This document shows positions 6,543-12,927 of a stretch of 16,081 nucleotides of DNA, in pieces (position 1 is the stretch's first letter; every line of letters begins with the position of its first letter). Origin of the DNA: DASQDT01 sp036380435 (GTDB lineage: Bacteria; Acidobacteriota; Blastocatellia; Pyrinomonadales; Pyrinomonadaceae); contig DASVES010000126.1 in assembly GCA_036380435.1 (NCBI GenBank), positions 1 through 16,081 on the forward strand, in the 5' to 3' direction. A program made the translations under genes and the position numbers. Under the pieces are notes generated by a model. The model worked only from the letters and a program-made list of their open reading frames with translations. It ran no database searches and had not been told where the DNA came from.

Positions 6543-7349
6543 TCACCTGCTGTCTGACTTTTCGAGTTCGGGCGGCGCCTGTCCGAAGCTCGCTTCAACC
6601 GGCTCCGGCGGCGCTTCGCCGGCGACCTCTTCACGTTGATCCGCCTCGTCCGTCACAGCAGACTCCTCAACGGATTGCGCGTCCGTCGCGGGCGGCGTTT
6701 GCGGCTCGGGCGCTGGCGGCGGCGTTGCGCTTTGCGGCTCGGCGGCGCGCGCGTAAGAGCGAAGTTCTGGAATGTCTCTGAGCGAGAGGAAGGCGCGGAC
6801 GACCGCGGGGTCGAACTCCAGTCCGGCCCAGAGCGTGAGGTGCTTGCGCGCCTCGGCCTCGGTGCCGGCGCTTCGCCATGGGCGGGAGTCGGTGAGCGCG
6901 GCGTAGGAGTCGGCGACGCGGAGGATACGCGCCTTGAGCGGAATCTGCTCGGCGCGCAGGCAGTCGGGGTAGCCCGCGCCGTTCCACCATTCGTGGTGCC
7001 AGCGAACGAGGAGTTGCACGGCGCGCTCCGCCCCCGCGCGCCCCGACTCCTGCTCGCCGATGACGGGGTGACGCGCGAGGTCGAGGCGCTCCTCCTCTTT
7101 GAGAGAGCCGGCGCGCGAGATGTAGTCGCGCTTCATGGCCATCTCGCCGAGGTCGTGAAGCAGTGCGGCGTGGACGAGCGACGTGCGGTCGGCGCGCGAC
7201 AGGCCGAAGTGCCGCGCCAGCTCGTCCGACAGACGCGCGACGCGCGACGCGTGCGGGTGCTCATAGCCCTCGAAGGCATCGACGGACGCGGCCAGCCGTC
7301 TGAACGCCTCGCCGGTCGTCCGGTCGTTCTCAACAAGCTCGGTTGACAT
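6543..7349 (-). CDS. HD-GYP-type phosphohydrolase (variant motif)
   Basis: This 268-residue protein has an HD-GYP domain in residues 25-195. The visible signature is EHPHASRVARL (His31 region), LLHDLGEM (His65-Asp66), RHPVIGEQ (His94), WHHEWWNGAGYP (His118-His119, GYP at 126-128) and RILRVADSYAALTDSRPWR (Asp147). HD-GYP proteins hydrolyse cyclic di-GMP at a two- or three-metal centre. The metal-binding histidines and aspartates are kept, but two usual residues differ: the Lys of HDIGK is Glu69, and the Asp of HHExxDGxGYP is Asn123. No receiver or other sensor domain is fused. The C-terminal 65-70 residues are Pro/Glu/Ala-rich and probably disordered. The start codon at 7349 has no clear Shine-Dalgarno sequence and lies a few bases from a candidate promoter. 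It is the first gene of a probable two-gene unit with the methyltransferase-like protein. Confidence 0.85.
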   Translation of the reverse strand: MSTELVENDRTTGEAFRRLAASVDAFEGYEHPHASRVARLSDELARHFGLSRADRTSLVHAALLHDLGEMAMKRDYISRAGSLKEEERLDLARHPVIGEQESGRAGAERAVQLLVRWHHEWWNGAGYPDCLRAEQIPLKARILRVADSYAALTDSRPWRSAGTEAEARKHLTLWAGLEFDPAVVRAFLSLRDIPELRSYARAAEPQSATPPPAPEPQTPPATDAQSVEESAVTDEADQREEVAGEAPPEPVEASFGQAPPELEKSDSR

Positions 7350-7358
7350 TGGATTCAG

Positions 7359-7387
7359 AGTTTAAAGTTCAACGCCCAAAGGTACAA
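7359..7387 (-). promoter_or_regulatory. Candidate promoter for the HD-GYP gene
   Basis: On the minus strand, TTGTAC (7387-7382) and TAAACT (7364-7359) are separated by 17 bp. Predicted initiation is about 7352, only 3-4 nt before the ATG at 7349. No Shine-Dalgarno sequence is seen, so translation would be leaderless or nearly so. The -10 overlaps a stray copy of the neighbouring heptamer-like sequence (TTGAACTTTAAAC). Confidence 0.35.
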
Positions 7388-7399
7388 GCCGACGGGAGA

Positions 7400-7511
7400 G
7401 TTCAAAGTTCAAAGTTCAAAGTTCAAAGTTCGCGGCCCGACCTTGAACCTGAAACTGCGTGGAGAACGGAACCGGCTCTTCCCTTTGACCTTTGAACTTT
7501 GAACTTTGAAC
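7400..7511. repeat. Heptamer palindrome, unit GTTCAAA
   Basis: The left arm 7400-7430 is four GTTCAAA units plus GTT. The right arm 7484-7511 is TTTGACC followed by three TTTGAAC units. The arms are complementary except for one base in the outermost right-arm unit. The loop is 53 nt. On the minus strand the array begins immediately after the TAA stop (7514-7512) of the DUF4388/J-domain gene and lies upstream of the HD-GYP gene. This 162-bp gap contains no other gene. Confidence 0.93.
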
Positions 7512-9062
7512 TTAACTTTCGCGCAGGGAGCGCAGCAGGCGGCGGGCTTCGGCGTGTGTGGGGTTGAGCGTGAGGGCGCGTTCGAGTTCTTCCTCGGCGC
7601 GTCGGCGCAGTCCGATGTCGCGGTAGAGTTCGGCGAGCATCACGCGGTAGTCGGCGGCGCGCGGGTCGAGCGCGACGGCGGCCTGGAGTTCCGTCTCGGC
7701 GAGCCGGCGCATCCGGCGGTTGTGGGCGAGCGCGCGGCCGTGGTAGGCGCGGTAGCGCGCCTGCTGCGGCGCGAGCATCGCGGCCTCGCCGAGCAGACGC
7801 GCCGCCGCCTCATGGTCGTTCTGCCGAAGCGCCTCCTGTCCCTGTCTGAACTTCTCCTCCGCGCCCGGCGGCACGTCGCCGGCCCCCGCCGTCTTGCCGG
7901 AGACGCCGTCGCCCCCGCCGGCGCTCGCGTCCGGCCTCTGCTCGCGCTGTTGCTGCCGTTGACCGCCTGAGGCGTCGGGTGTTCGTCCCAACCTGAGGTC
8001 GTAGGCCGCGCGCGCCTTAGGGTCGCTCAAAACGTCGTAGGCTTTGGCGATGCGTGCGAAGGCCGATTCGATGCGCGCGCGGAGTTCGGCGTCGGCCTCG
8101 CGGCTGAAGCGGTCGGGGTGGAAGCGACGTGCGAGGGCGTAGTAGGCGCGCTTGATCTCGGCGGGCGGGACGGAGCGGCCCACGCCGAGCACTTCGTAGT
8201 GCGTGTGCCCGGCCGCGCGCGCAAAGAGCGTGTCGAGTGCGGCGAGCGGGTCGGTTTCTTCCTCTGCGGCCGGCTCCTCGCGAGGCTGCTCCACGCTCAC
8301 AGGCGGCGCTGACTCTTTCGGCTCGACAGCCTGCGCCGCCAGCGCCTGCGCGACTTGCGCGGCGTCGAGCGCCACCGGCGCGCGCTCTCGTCGGAGGAGG
8401 CCGTAGAGGAAGAGTGTGTAGACGGCGCGCAGCGTCTGCTCCTCGGGGAGTCCGGTCATGGCGGCTAGTTCGGAGACGCGCAGGGGCGCGTCAAGACGCG
8501 AGATGACGAACCCCTCCTCGGGCTGGAGCGGCAGATCGGCCGAGAGTTGACCGGGACGGCTGACGGACTCGCCGCGGTCGGGGAACCTCGCGGCGACGAA
8601 CTCGGCGGGAAGCCTTCGCGCGGCCTCCAAGAGCATCTGTCCCGCGGGCAGCGGCGCGTGTGCGACACCCTGAAGGCGTGCGCGCGGGTCGAACGCCCAC
8701 TCGCCCTCCGTCCACAGCAACGGCGGACGCAGGGCCTCACCGCTCTGACGCAGACGCAGCGCCGCCAACTCTTCCGCCGAGACCGCGCCCGAAGAGACGA
8801 GCGCCGCCCCGGCCAGCTCGTCCGAGAGCGCGTCCACGCCGGCCTCCAACAGACGCTCGGGGGCGACCGCGCCCCACTGTCGCAGAAGGAAAGTCAGGCG
8901 GTGCGCGCGCAGATTCGTCGCGGCGAAGACCGCCTCGCCCGCGTTGAAGTAGACGACGGCCTTGACGCGCTCGCGCGCCAAACGGAGGACGCCCGACAGC
9001 CCGGCGGCGTTGATTTCGCGGACGAGTTCGACGAGCGGGTGCTCGCGCAGTTGACCCTTCAT
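7512..9062 (-). CDS. DUF4388 / J-domain / TPR protein
   Basis: This 516-residue soluble protein has several domains. Residues about 1-100 match the DUF4388 (PatA N-terminal-like) pattern, with MKGQLREHPLVELVREI, then GLSGVLRL and VYFNAGEAVFA. A middle region of about 190-235 (LDAPLRVSELAAMTGLPEEQ, then FLYGLLRR) looks like a winged-helix or repeat module. A J domain at about 285-360 keeps HYEVLGV, AYYALARRFHPDRF with the HPD motif near 314, and AYDVLSDPKARAAYD. The last ~110 residues form TPR-like repeats (YRAYHGRALAHNRRM, then AVALDPRAADY and ALTLNPTHAEA). An intact HPD suggests it stimulates an Hsp70 (DnaK). DUF4388 occurs in gliding and regulatory proteins of Myxococcota, Cyanobacteria and Acidobacteriota. 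I chose ATG 9062, where the DUF4388 consensus starts. A GTG at 9074 would add four residues. The linkers are rich in Gln, Gly and Glu. Confidence 0.88.
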   Translation of the reverse strand: MKGQLREHPLVELVREINAAGLSGVLRLARERVKAVVYFNAGEAVFAATNLRAHRLTFLLRQWGAVAPERLLEAGVDALSDELAGAALVSSGAVSAEELAALRLRQSGEALRPPLLWTEGEWAFDPRARLQGVAHAPLPAGQMLLEAARRLPAEFVAARFPDRGESVSRPGQLSADLPLQPEEGFVISRLDAPLRVSELAAMTGLPEEQTLRAVYTLFLYGLLRRERAPVALDAAQVAQALAAQAVEPKESAPPVSVEQPREEPAAEEETDPLAALDTLFARAAGHTHYEVLGVGRSVPPAEIKRAYYALARRFHPDRFSREADAELRARIESAFARIAKAYDVLSDPKARAAYDLRLGRTPDASGGQRQQQREQRPDASAGGGDGVSGKTAGAGDVPPGAEEKFRQGQEALRQNDHEAAARLLGEAAMLAPQQARYRAYHGRALAHNRRMRRLAETELQAAVALDPRAADYRVMLAELYRDIGLRRRAEEELERALTLNPTHAEARRLLRSLRES

Positions 9063-9116
9063 GTAGCAAACCACGCCGGGCGGGAAAGGAGACCCGGCCG
9101 CGAAAGGATAGCACAG

Positions 9117-9204
9117 GGAAGGGAGTCAGGAGTCAGGAGTCAGAATAAAGAGAGCGCCGCTGCTTTTATTCTGACTCCTGACTCCTGACTCCTGACTCCC
9201 TTCC
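9117..9204. repeat. Heptamer palindrome, unit AGTCAGG, unequal arms
   Basis: The left arm 9117-9149 holds three AGTCAGG-type units between GGAAGGG and AATAAA. The right arm 9165-9204 is its exact reverse complement except for one extra 7-bp unit (40 against 33 nt). The loop is 15 nt. Unlike the other heptamer palindromes it lies between divergent genes, and it ends 4 bp before the kinase promoter, so it cannot be a terminator for either neighbour. Confidence 0.93.
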
Positions 9205-9208
9205 TGAT

Positions 9209-9237
9209 TTGACCTCGCCGGGCCAACATCTTATAGT
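9209..9237 (+). promoter_or_regulatory. Promoter for the histidine kinase gene
   Basis: TTGACC at 9209-9214 and TATAGT at 9232-9237 are separated by 17 bp, close to the sigma70 consensus. Initiation would be near 9244, giving a leader of about 95 nt. That leader contains a small CGGTC/GACCG hairpin with a GGAAAA loop (about 9283-9298). Confidence 0.6.
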
Positions 9238-9337
9238 TCGCGACAAGAAAACAACACACGATTATGGCTTAATTTGCAGGCGCGGTCGGAAAAGACCGGG
9301 GCCGGGTTTGTTGTATTTTTTGAGCATGTGGGGTTGT

Positions 9338-10180
9338 ATGAAGATGGCTTCGGTTGAGGGCGCAGGCGGGGCACGGGGCGGGGAGTTGGAGTCGGTCATC
9401 GAGCGTCTCGTGGAGGAGTTGCGCGAGCGCACGGCCGAACTTGAAAGCGCCAACGGCGAGTTGCACCGCATCGGCCGCTACCGCTCGCTCTTTCTCGCGC
9501 GCATGTCGCACGAGCTACGCACGCCGCTCACCTCCATCCTCGGCTTCGCCGAAATCCTCCTCGATCAGGAAGACCTCGACGAGCGCCAGCGACGCTTCTG
9601 TCAGAAGATTCAGGACTCCGGGATGCGTCTCCACGCGAGCCTCAACCAGCTCGTCGATCTCTCCCGCCTCGAAGCCGGGCAGACGGAACTGTTCCTCCAC
9701 GAGTTTTCCCTGCGCGAGACGCTGCGCGAGTCGTGCGCGGCCGTGGCGCGGCTCGCCGAGAAGCAGGAAGTCAATCTCGACTGCCACACGCCGCCCGACC
9801 TCAGCAACGTCGTCTCCGACGAGGGCAAGCTCCGGCAGGTGCTCTACAACTTCCTCGCGCACGCCATCGGCCGCAGTCCCGCCGGCGAGAGCGTCCGCGT
9901 CGAGGTCACGGTCGCCGACGCCGGGGGCCTTGCCATCGCCATCCGCGACGAGGGCGCGCCCCTCGAAGACCCGGAGCATCTGTTTGAACCCGTGGACGTG
10001 GACACGCCGAACGAGCGCGGCACGAACATGAACGAGCTGGGCCTCGTCATCGCCCACCGTCTCATCGACGCGCTCGGCGGCACGGTCAGCCTGAGCCACC
10101 CCGGCGGTCACGGCCTCGAAGTCCGCCTCTCCCTGCCGGAGTCGCCGCGCGAACGGGCCGAGCTTGCGCGCCCCGCCTGA
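9338..10180 (+). CDS. Soluble histidine kinase with degenerate ATP-binding domain
   Basis: This 281-residue protein has an N-terminal coiled coil (about 15-50), a HisKA dimerisation domain with an intact H-box MSHELRTPL (His58), and a C-terminal HATPase-like domain. The ATP-binding boxes deviate. The N-box is YNFLAHAIGRSP, with His175 where the magnesium-binding Asn is expected. The G1 box is DEGAPLEDPEHLFEP, shorter than DxGxGIxxE and lacking the second Gly. The G2 box is NMNELGLVIA instead of GxGLGL. Autophosphorylation is therefore doubtful. It may act as a phosphatase, a phosphotransfer partner or a heterodimer subunit. There is no transmembrane segment, sensor domain or adjacent response regulator. 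I chose ATG 9338, which has GTGGGG 4 nt upstream. ATGs at 9326 and 9344 are alternatives, and the TTG at 9209 is part of the -35 element. Confidence 0.85.
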   Translation: MKMASVEGAGGARGGELESVIERLVEELRERTAELESANGELHRIGRYRSLFLARMSHELRTPLTSILGFAEILLDQEDLDERQRRFCQKIQDSGMRLHASLNQLVDLSRLEAGQTELFLHEFSLRETLRESCAAVARLAEKQEVNLDCHTPPDLSNVVSDEGKLRQVLYNFLAHAIGRSPAGESVRVEVTVADAGGLAIAIRDEGAPLEDPEHLFEPVDVDTPNERGTNMNELGLVIAHRLIDALGGTVSLSHPGGHGLEVRLSLPESPRERAELARPA

Positions 10181-10200
10181 AACATCAAAAGCAACGGCGA

Positions 10201-10229
10201 GTGACAACCGGCGGGTGACGAGATAAAAT
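10201..10229 (+). promoter_or_regulatory. Candidate promoter for the GNAT gene
   Basis: GTGACA at 10201-10206 and TAAAAT at 10224-10229 are separated by 17 bp. Initiation near 10236 would give a leader of about 46 nt ending in GGAAGAG before ATG 10282. This suggests that the acetyltransferase has its own promoter rather than relying on the kinase gene. Confidence 0.5.
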
Positions 10230-10281
10230 CCGCGCACCGGCGGCGAAGCCTCCGGCGGAGAAGGACCCGGAAGAGCGCGAG

Positions 10282-11082
10282 ATGACGAGCCTGCCCGAGA
10301 CTACCGAGCGAAGCGCGAGCGGCGTCGAGGCCGACGCGCTGACGATCCGCGAGTGCGTGAGCGTGGAGGAGTTGGACGCGTGCGTCCGGTTGCAGCGCGA
10401 GGCGTTCGGGCTGCCCGACCTTGAGCTTTCGCCGCGGCGTCATCTCGTCGTCGCGCGCGCCGCGGGCGGCTGGGTGCTCGGCGCTTTTGACGGCGACGCG
10501 CTCGTCGGCTTCGTCCTCCACCTCGCGGCGGCGCGCGGCGCCGAGGTCATCGGCTACTCGCACATGATGGCGGTCGCGCCCGGCCAGCAGAACCGCGGCG
10601 TCGGCGCGCGTCTCAAGTGGGCGCAGCGCGCGCGCTCGCTCGCCGAGGGGCGACGCTTCATCCGCTGGACGTGGGAGCCGATGCGCGCGCGCAACGCACA
10701 CTTCAACCTCAACCGTCTCGGCGTCGTGGTGCGCGCCTACGCCGCCGACTTCTATGGCGCCGACTACGCCGCCACGCCCGAGGAGCAGGGCGCGCGCCGC
10801 GGCCTCGCCAGTGACCGCCTCTCCGCCGAGTGGGAACTGCGCTCGCCCCGCGTCGAAGCACTCGCCCGCGGCCAGCAACCGGCGCCGCCCGGCGCACCGG
10901 CCGCTGCCGTCGAAATTCCCCCCGACTGGAACGCCCTCGTCCGCCAAGACCCGGCCGCCGCGCAGCGCGCACTGCTCCGCACCCGCGACGAATTCCAACG
11001 CGCCTTCGCCGCCGGCTTAGTCTGCGCCGGCTTCGAGCGCCACGACGCACAACCTCGATACCTTTTTTATAGTGATAAGTGA
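10282..11082 (+). CDS. GNAT-family acetyltransferase (COG3375-like)
   Basis: This is a 266-residue cytoplasmic protein. The acetyl-CoA-binding motif A is clear: GYSHMMAVAPGQQNRGVGARL (split here: strand at YSHMMAVAP, pyrophosphate loop QQNRGVG). It is followed by RRFIRWTWEPMRARNAHFNL, NRLG and ADFYGADY, the pattern I associate with the COG3375 group of predicted GNAT proteins. The N-terminal ~20 residues are variable. The acceptor substrate is unknown and the neighbours do not define it. ATG 10282 has a GGAAGAG-type ribosome binding site about 5-11 nt upstream. The final residues SDK and the stop codon (11080-11082) come from the heptamer repeat at 11072-11145, so the native C-terminus has been replaced or capped by repeat sequence. 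Confidence 0.85.
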   Translation: MTSLPETTERSASGVEADALTIRECVSVEELDACVRLQREAFGLPDLELSPRRHLVVARAAGGWVLGAFDGDALVGFVLHLAAARGAEVIGYSHMMAVAPGQQNRGVGARLKWAQRARSLAEGRRFIRWTWEPMRARNAHFNLNRLGVVVRAYAADFYGADYAATPEEQGARRGLASDRLSAEWELRSPRVEALARGQQPAPPGAPAAAVEIPPDWNALVRQDPAAAQRALLRTRDEFQRAFAAGLVCAGFERHDAQPRYLFYSDK

Positions 11083-11145
11083 TGAGTGATAAGTGATAAG
11101 AAAGAAATCTGTTTTTCTTATCACTTATCACTCATCACTTATCAC
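11072..11145. repeat. Heptamer palindrome, identical second copy of the 5494-5567 element
   Basis: Arms 11072-11103 and 11114-11145 (32 nt each, perfect) carry units A (GTGATAA) and B (GTGATGA) in order A-B-A-A, with loop GAAATCTGTT. All 74 nt are identical to 5494-5567. Here it lies between two co-directional genes, overlapping the acetyltransferase 3' end and finishing 9 nt before the peptidase ATG. The flanks do not extend the palindrome as they do in the first copy. Confidence 0.95.
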
Positions 11146-11154
11146 CTGTTAAAG

Positions 11155-12570
11155 ATGCCTTTCACACGCTACGACCGCTACGTTGACCGCCACGCGCGCT
11201 CGTTCGTCGAGCGGCTTCAGGCGTTGTGTCGAATGCCTTCGGTGGCGGCGCGCGGCACGGGGATGCGCGCCGTGGCCGAGACGGTCGAGCAGATGTTGCA
11301 GCGCGCCGGGGCGGGGACGCGCACGTTCAAGATCGGCAGCGGCTTCCCCATCATCTACGGCGAGTGCGGGGCCGGGCCGCGCTGCTTTATCGTCTACGGC
11401 CATTACGACGTGCAGCCCATCGGACAACTTTCCGAGTGGTCTTCGGGGCCGTTCGCGGCGTCTGTGGTCGGCGACAAGCTTTACGCGCGTGGGGCGTCGA
11501 ACAGCAAGGGCGACTTAGTCGCCCGTCTCGCGGCCGTCGAGGCTTATCAAAAGACTTACGGGAAGCTCCCCGTCTGCCTGCGCTTCCTCATCGAAGGCGA
11601 GGACGGGCTGGCCAGTCCGAGTCTCTACCGCTTCGTCGAGGATCACGCCGAGATGCTGCGGGCCGACGGCTGCGTCTGGGACGACGGCGCAAAGGACACG
11701 AAGGAGCGCCTCGTCATCAACCTCGGCTTCAAGGGCATCTCGTTCCTTGAACTGCGGGCCTACGGGGCGCGCACCGACCTCCACTCGAAGTGGGGCGGCA
11801 TCGTGCCCAATCCCGCGTGGCGCATCGTGCAGGCGCTCGCCACCGTCGTCTCGCCCAAAGGCGTCATCACCATCGACGGCTTCTCGCATCACGTCGCGCC
11901 GCTGACCGCCGAGGACGAGAAGACTCTGAAGACGGTGGAACTCGACGAGCCGGGCCTCAAGCGCGAGTTTCGCATCGGCGGCTGGGTGCGCGGGCTGACG
12001 GGCAAGCACCTCGCGCGCGAACTCATCTTCGGCCCCACGGCCACCATCTGCGGCATCCACACCGGCCACACGGAGGCCGGCGCCAAGACCGTGCTGCCGG
12101 GCACGGCCGTCGCCCGCCTCGACTTCCGGCTCGTCCCCGACCTCACGCCTGACTTGGTCGTCAAACTCCTTCGCAAGCACCTCGACGCGCGCGGCTTTCA
12201 GGACGTGGAGATCATCGAGCTGGGCGCGGCGCCGACGGCGAAGTCTTCGCCCCGGAGCTTCGTGGCGCGCGCCGCCGTGGAGAGCGTGGCCGAAATCTAC
12301 GGCGCGCCGCCCGTCATCTTCCCACTCGATCCGGCGAGCGGCCCCGTCGGTGCCGTCTGTGGCGTCCAGCAGCCGGCCACGCCCATCGTCTCCTTCGGCA
12401 TCTCCTACGCCGGCTCCAACCCCCACGCCCCCGACGAGAACATCCGCCTCGACGACTTCCTCCGCGGCATCAAGTACTTCGGCCGCATCATCCACCGCCT
12501 CGCGCACGATGAAGACAACGACGAGGACATGAACGCGCAGCGCGAAGCGCCCGTCCAGATCAGCAAGTGA
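11155..12570 (+). CDS. M20-family metallopeptidase/dipeptidase with altered metal ligands
   Basis: This 471-residue cytosolic protein belongs to the M20 (carboxypeptidase G2/carnosinase-like) peptidases. The first metal motif GHYDVQP (His83, Asp85) is intact. So are the dimerisation-domain motif DLHSKWGGIVPNP (His210) and the late ligand motif NPHAPDENI (His424). The bridging-Asp motif reads ARGASNSKGD, with Asn116 in place of the metal-bridging Asp. The EGEEE-like motif reads EGEDG, giving Glu149 as base and Asp150 where Glu is usual. Activity is therefore plausible but not assured. I chose ATG 11155 because an open frame from GTG 11086 would translate the repeat itself. No strong Shine-Dalgarno sequence is visible, and the palindrome ends just before the start. 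The last ~20 residues are acidic and probably disordered. Confidence 0.87.
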   Translation: MPFTRYDRYVDRHARSFVERLQALCRMPSVAARGTGMRAVAETVEQMLQRAGAGTRTFKIGSGFPIIYGECGAGPRCFIVYGHYDVQPIGQLSEWSSGPFAASVVGDKLYARGASNSKGDLVARLAAVEAYQKTYGKLPVCLRFLIEGEDGLASPSLYRFVEDHAEMLRADGCVWDDGAKDTKERLVINLGFKGISFLELRAYGARTDLHSKWGGIVPNPAWRIVQALATVVSPKGVITIDGFSHHVAPLTAEDEKTLKTVELDEPGLKREFRIGGWVRGLTGKHLARELIFGPTATICGIHTGHTEAGAKTVLPGTAVARLDFRLVPDLTPDLVVKLLRKHLDARGFQDVEIIELGAAPTAKSSPRSFVARAAVESVAEIYGAPPVIFPLDPASGPVGAVCGVQQPATPIVSFGISYAGSNPHAPDENIRLDDFLRGIKYFGRIIHRLAHDEDNDEDMNAQREAPVQISK

Positions 12571-12658
12571 CGCTTGAAGGGGAGCGTTGTTCTGGTATCA
12601 TTCTATTGATTACAGCAAGATCGTCCCCATCGTTCACTTGAGTGTAAGGGGAACAGAT

Positions 12659-12774
12659 TCACCGCAGAGGCGCAGAGAACGCAGAGGGGGCGCGGAGGCT
12701 TGAACCGGCTCGACGCGGACTGAGTAATTCAACCCTGCGGCGCGAACTCTGCGTCCTCTGCGCCTCTGCGGTGA
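12659..12774. repeat. Palindromic element with GCAGAG-type arms
   Basis: Arms 12659-12686 and 12747-12774 are 28 nt and complementary at 27 positions, and the one difference can form a G-U pair. Each arm contains GCAGAG words at 8- to 9-bp spacing. The loop is 60 nt. It is related to the element at 2988-3128 (shared CACCGC, GAG and GCGC layout). It lies in the 357-bp gap between the peptidase gene and ligA. The rest of that gap holds the ligA promoter and no other gene that I can support. Confidence 0.88.
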
Positions 12775-12853
12775 GCCTCCTTACTACCCATTCAACTGAT
12801 CACTGCTATAAGTCGCACCTGATGATTCCTTAATTCATCTCAGGCCGAATCCG

Positions 12854-12882
12854 TTGCGCCAGTCGATAGTAAAAACTATGAT
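12854..12882 (+). promoter_or_regulatory. Candidate ligA promoter
   Basis: TTGCGC at 12854-12859 and TATGAT at 12877-12882 are separated by 17 bp. The -10 is good and the -35 weak. Initiation near 12889 gives a leader of about 39 nt ending in GGGTGGTG, 8 nt before the TTG start. Confidence 0.45.
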
Positions 12883-12927
12883 GGAAAGCAAAGTTTCAAT
12901 AAACACAGGTCGGGTGGTGTAAGCGAA

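Noticed and set aside
6506..6634. N-terminal extension of the methyltransferase-like gene to 6634
   Set aside because: The 43 extra residues are basic low-complexity sequence overlapping the end of the HD-GYP gene. ATG 6505 gives a clean 37-bp spacing.
9209..9337. TTG start at 9209 for the histidine kinase
   Set aside because: That TTG is part of a good -35 element (TTGACC-N17-TATAGT), so translation must begin downstream.
11086..11154. N-terminal extension of the M20 peptidase from GTG 11086
   Set aside because: The extra 23 codons are a translation of the palindromic repeat and contain no family sequence. ATG 11155 gives the expected start.
12571..12927. Riboswitch or small RNA upstream of ligA
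   Set aside because: The only strong structure is the GCAGAG palindrome, which belongs to a dispersed repeat type. No known riboswitch core was recognised.
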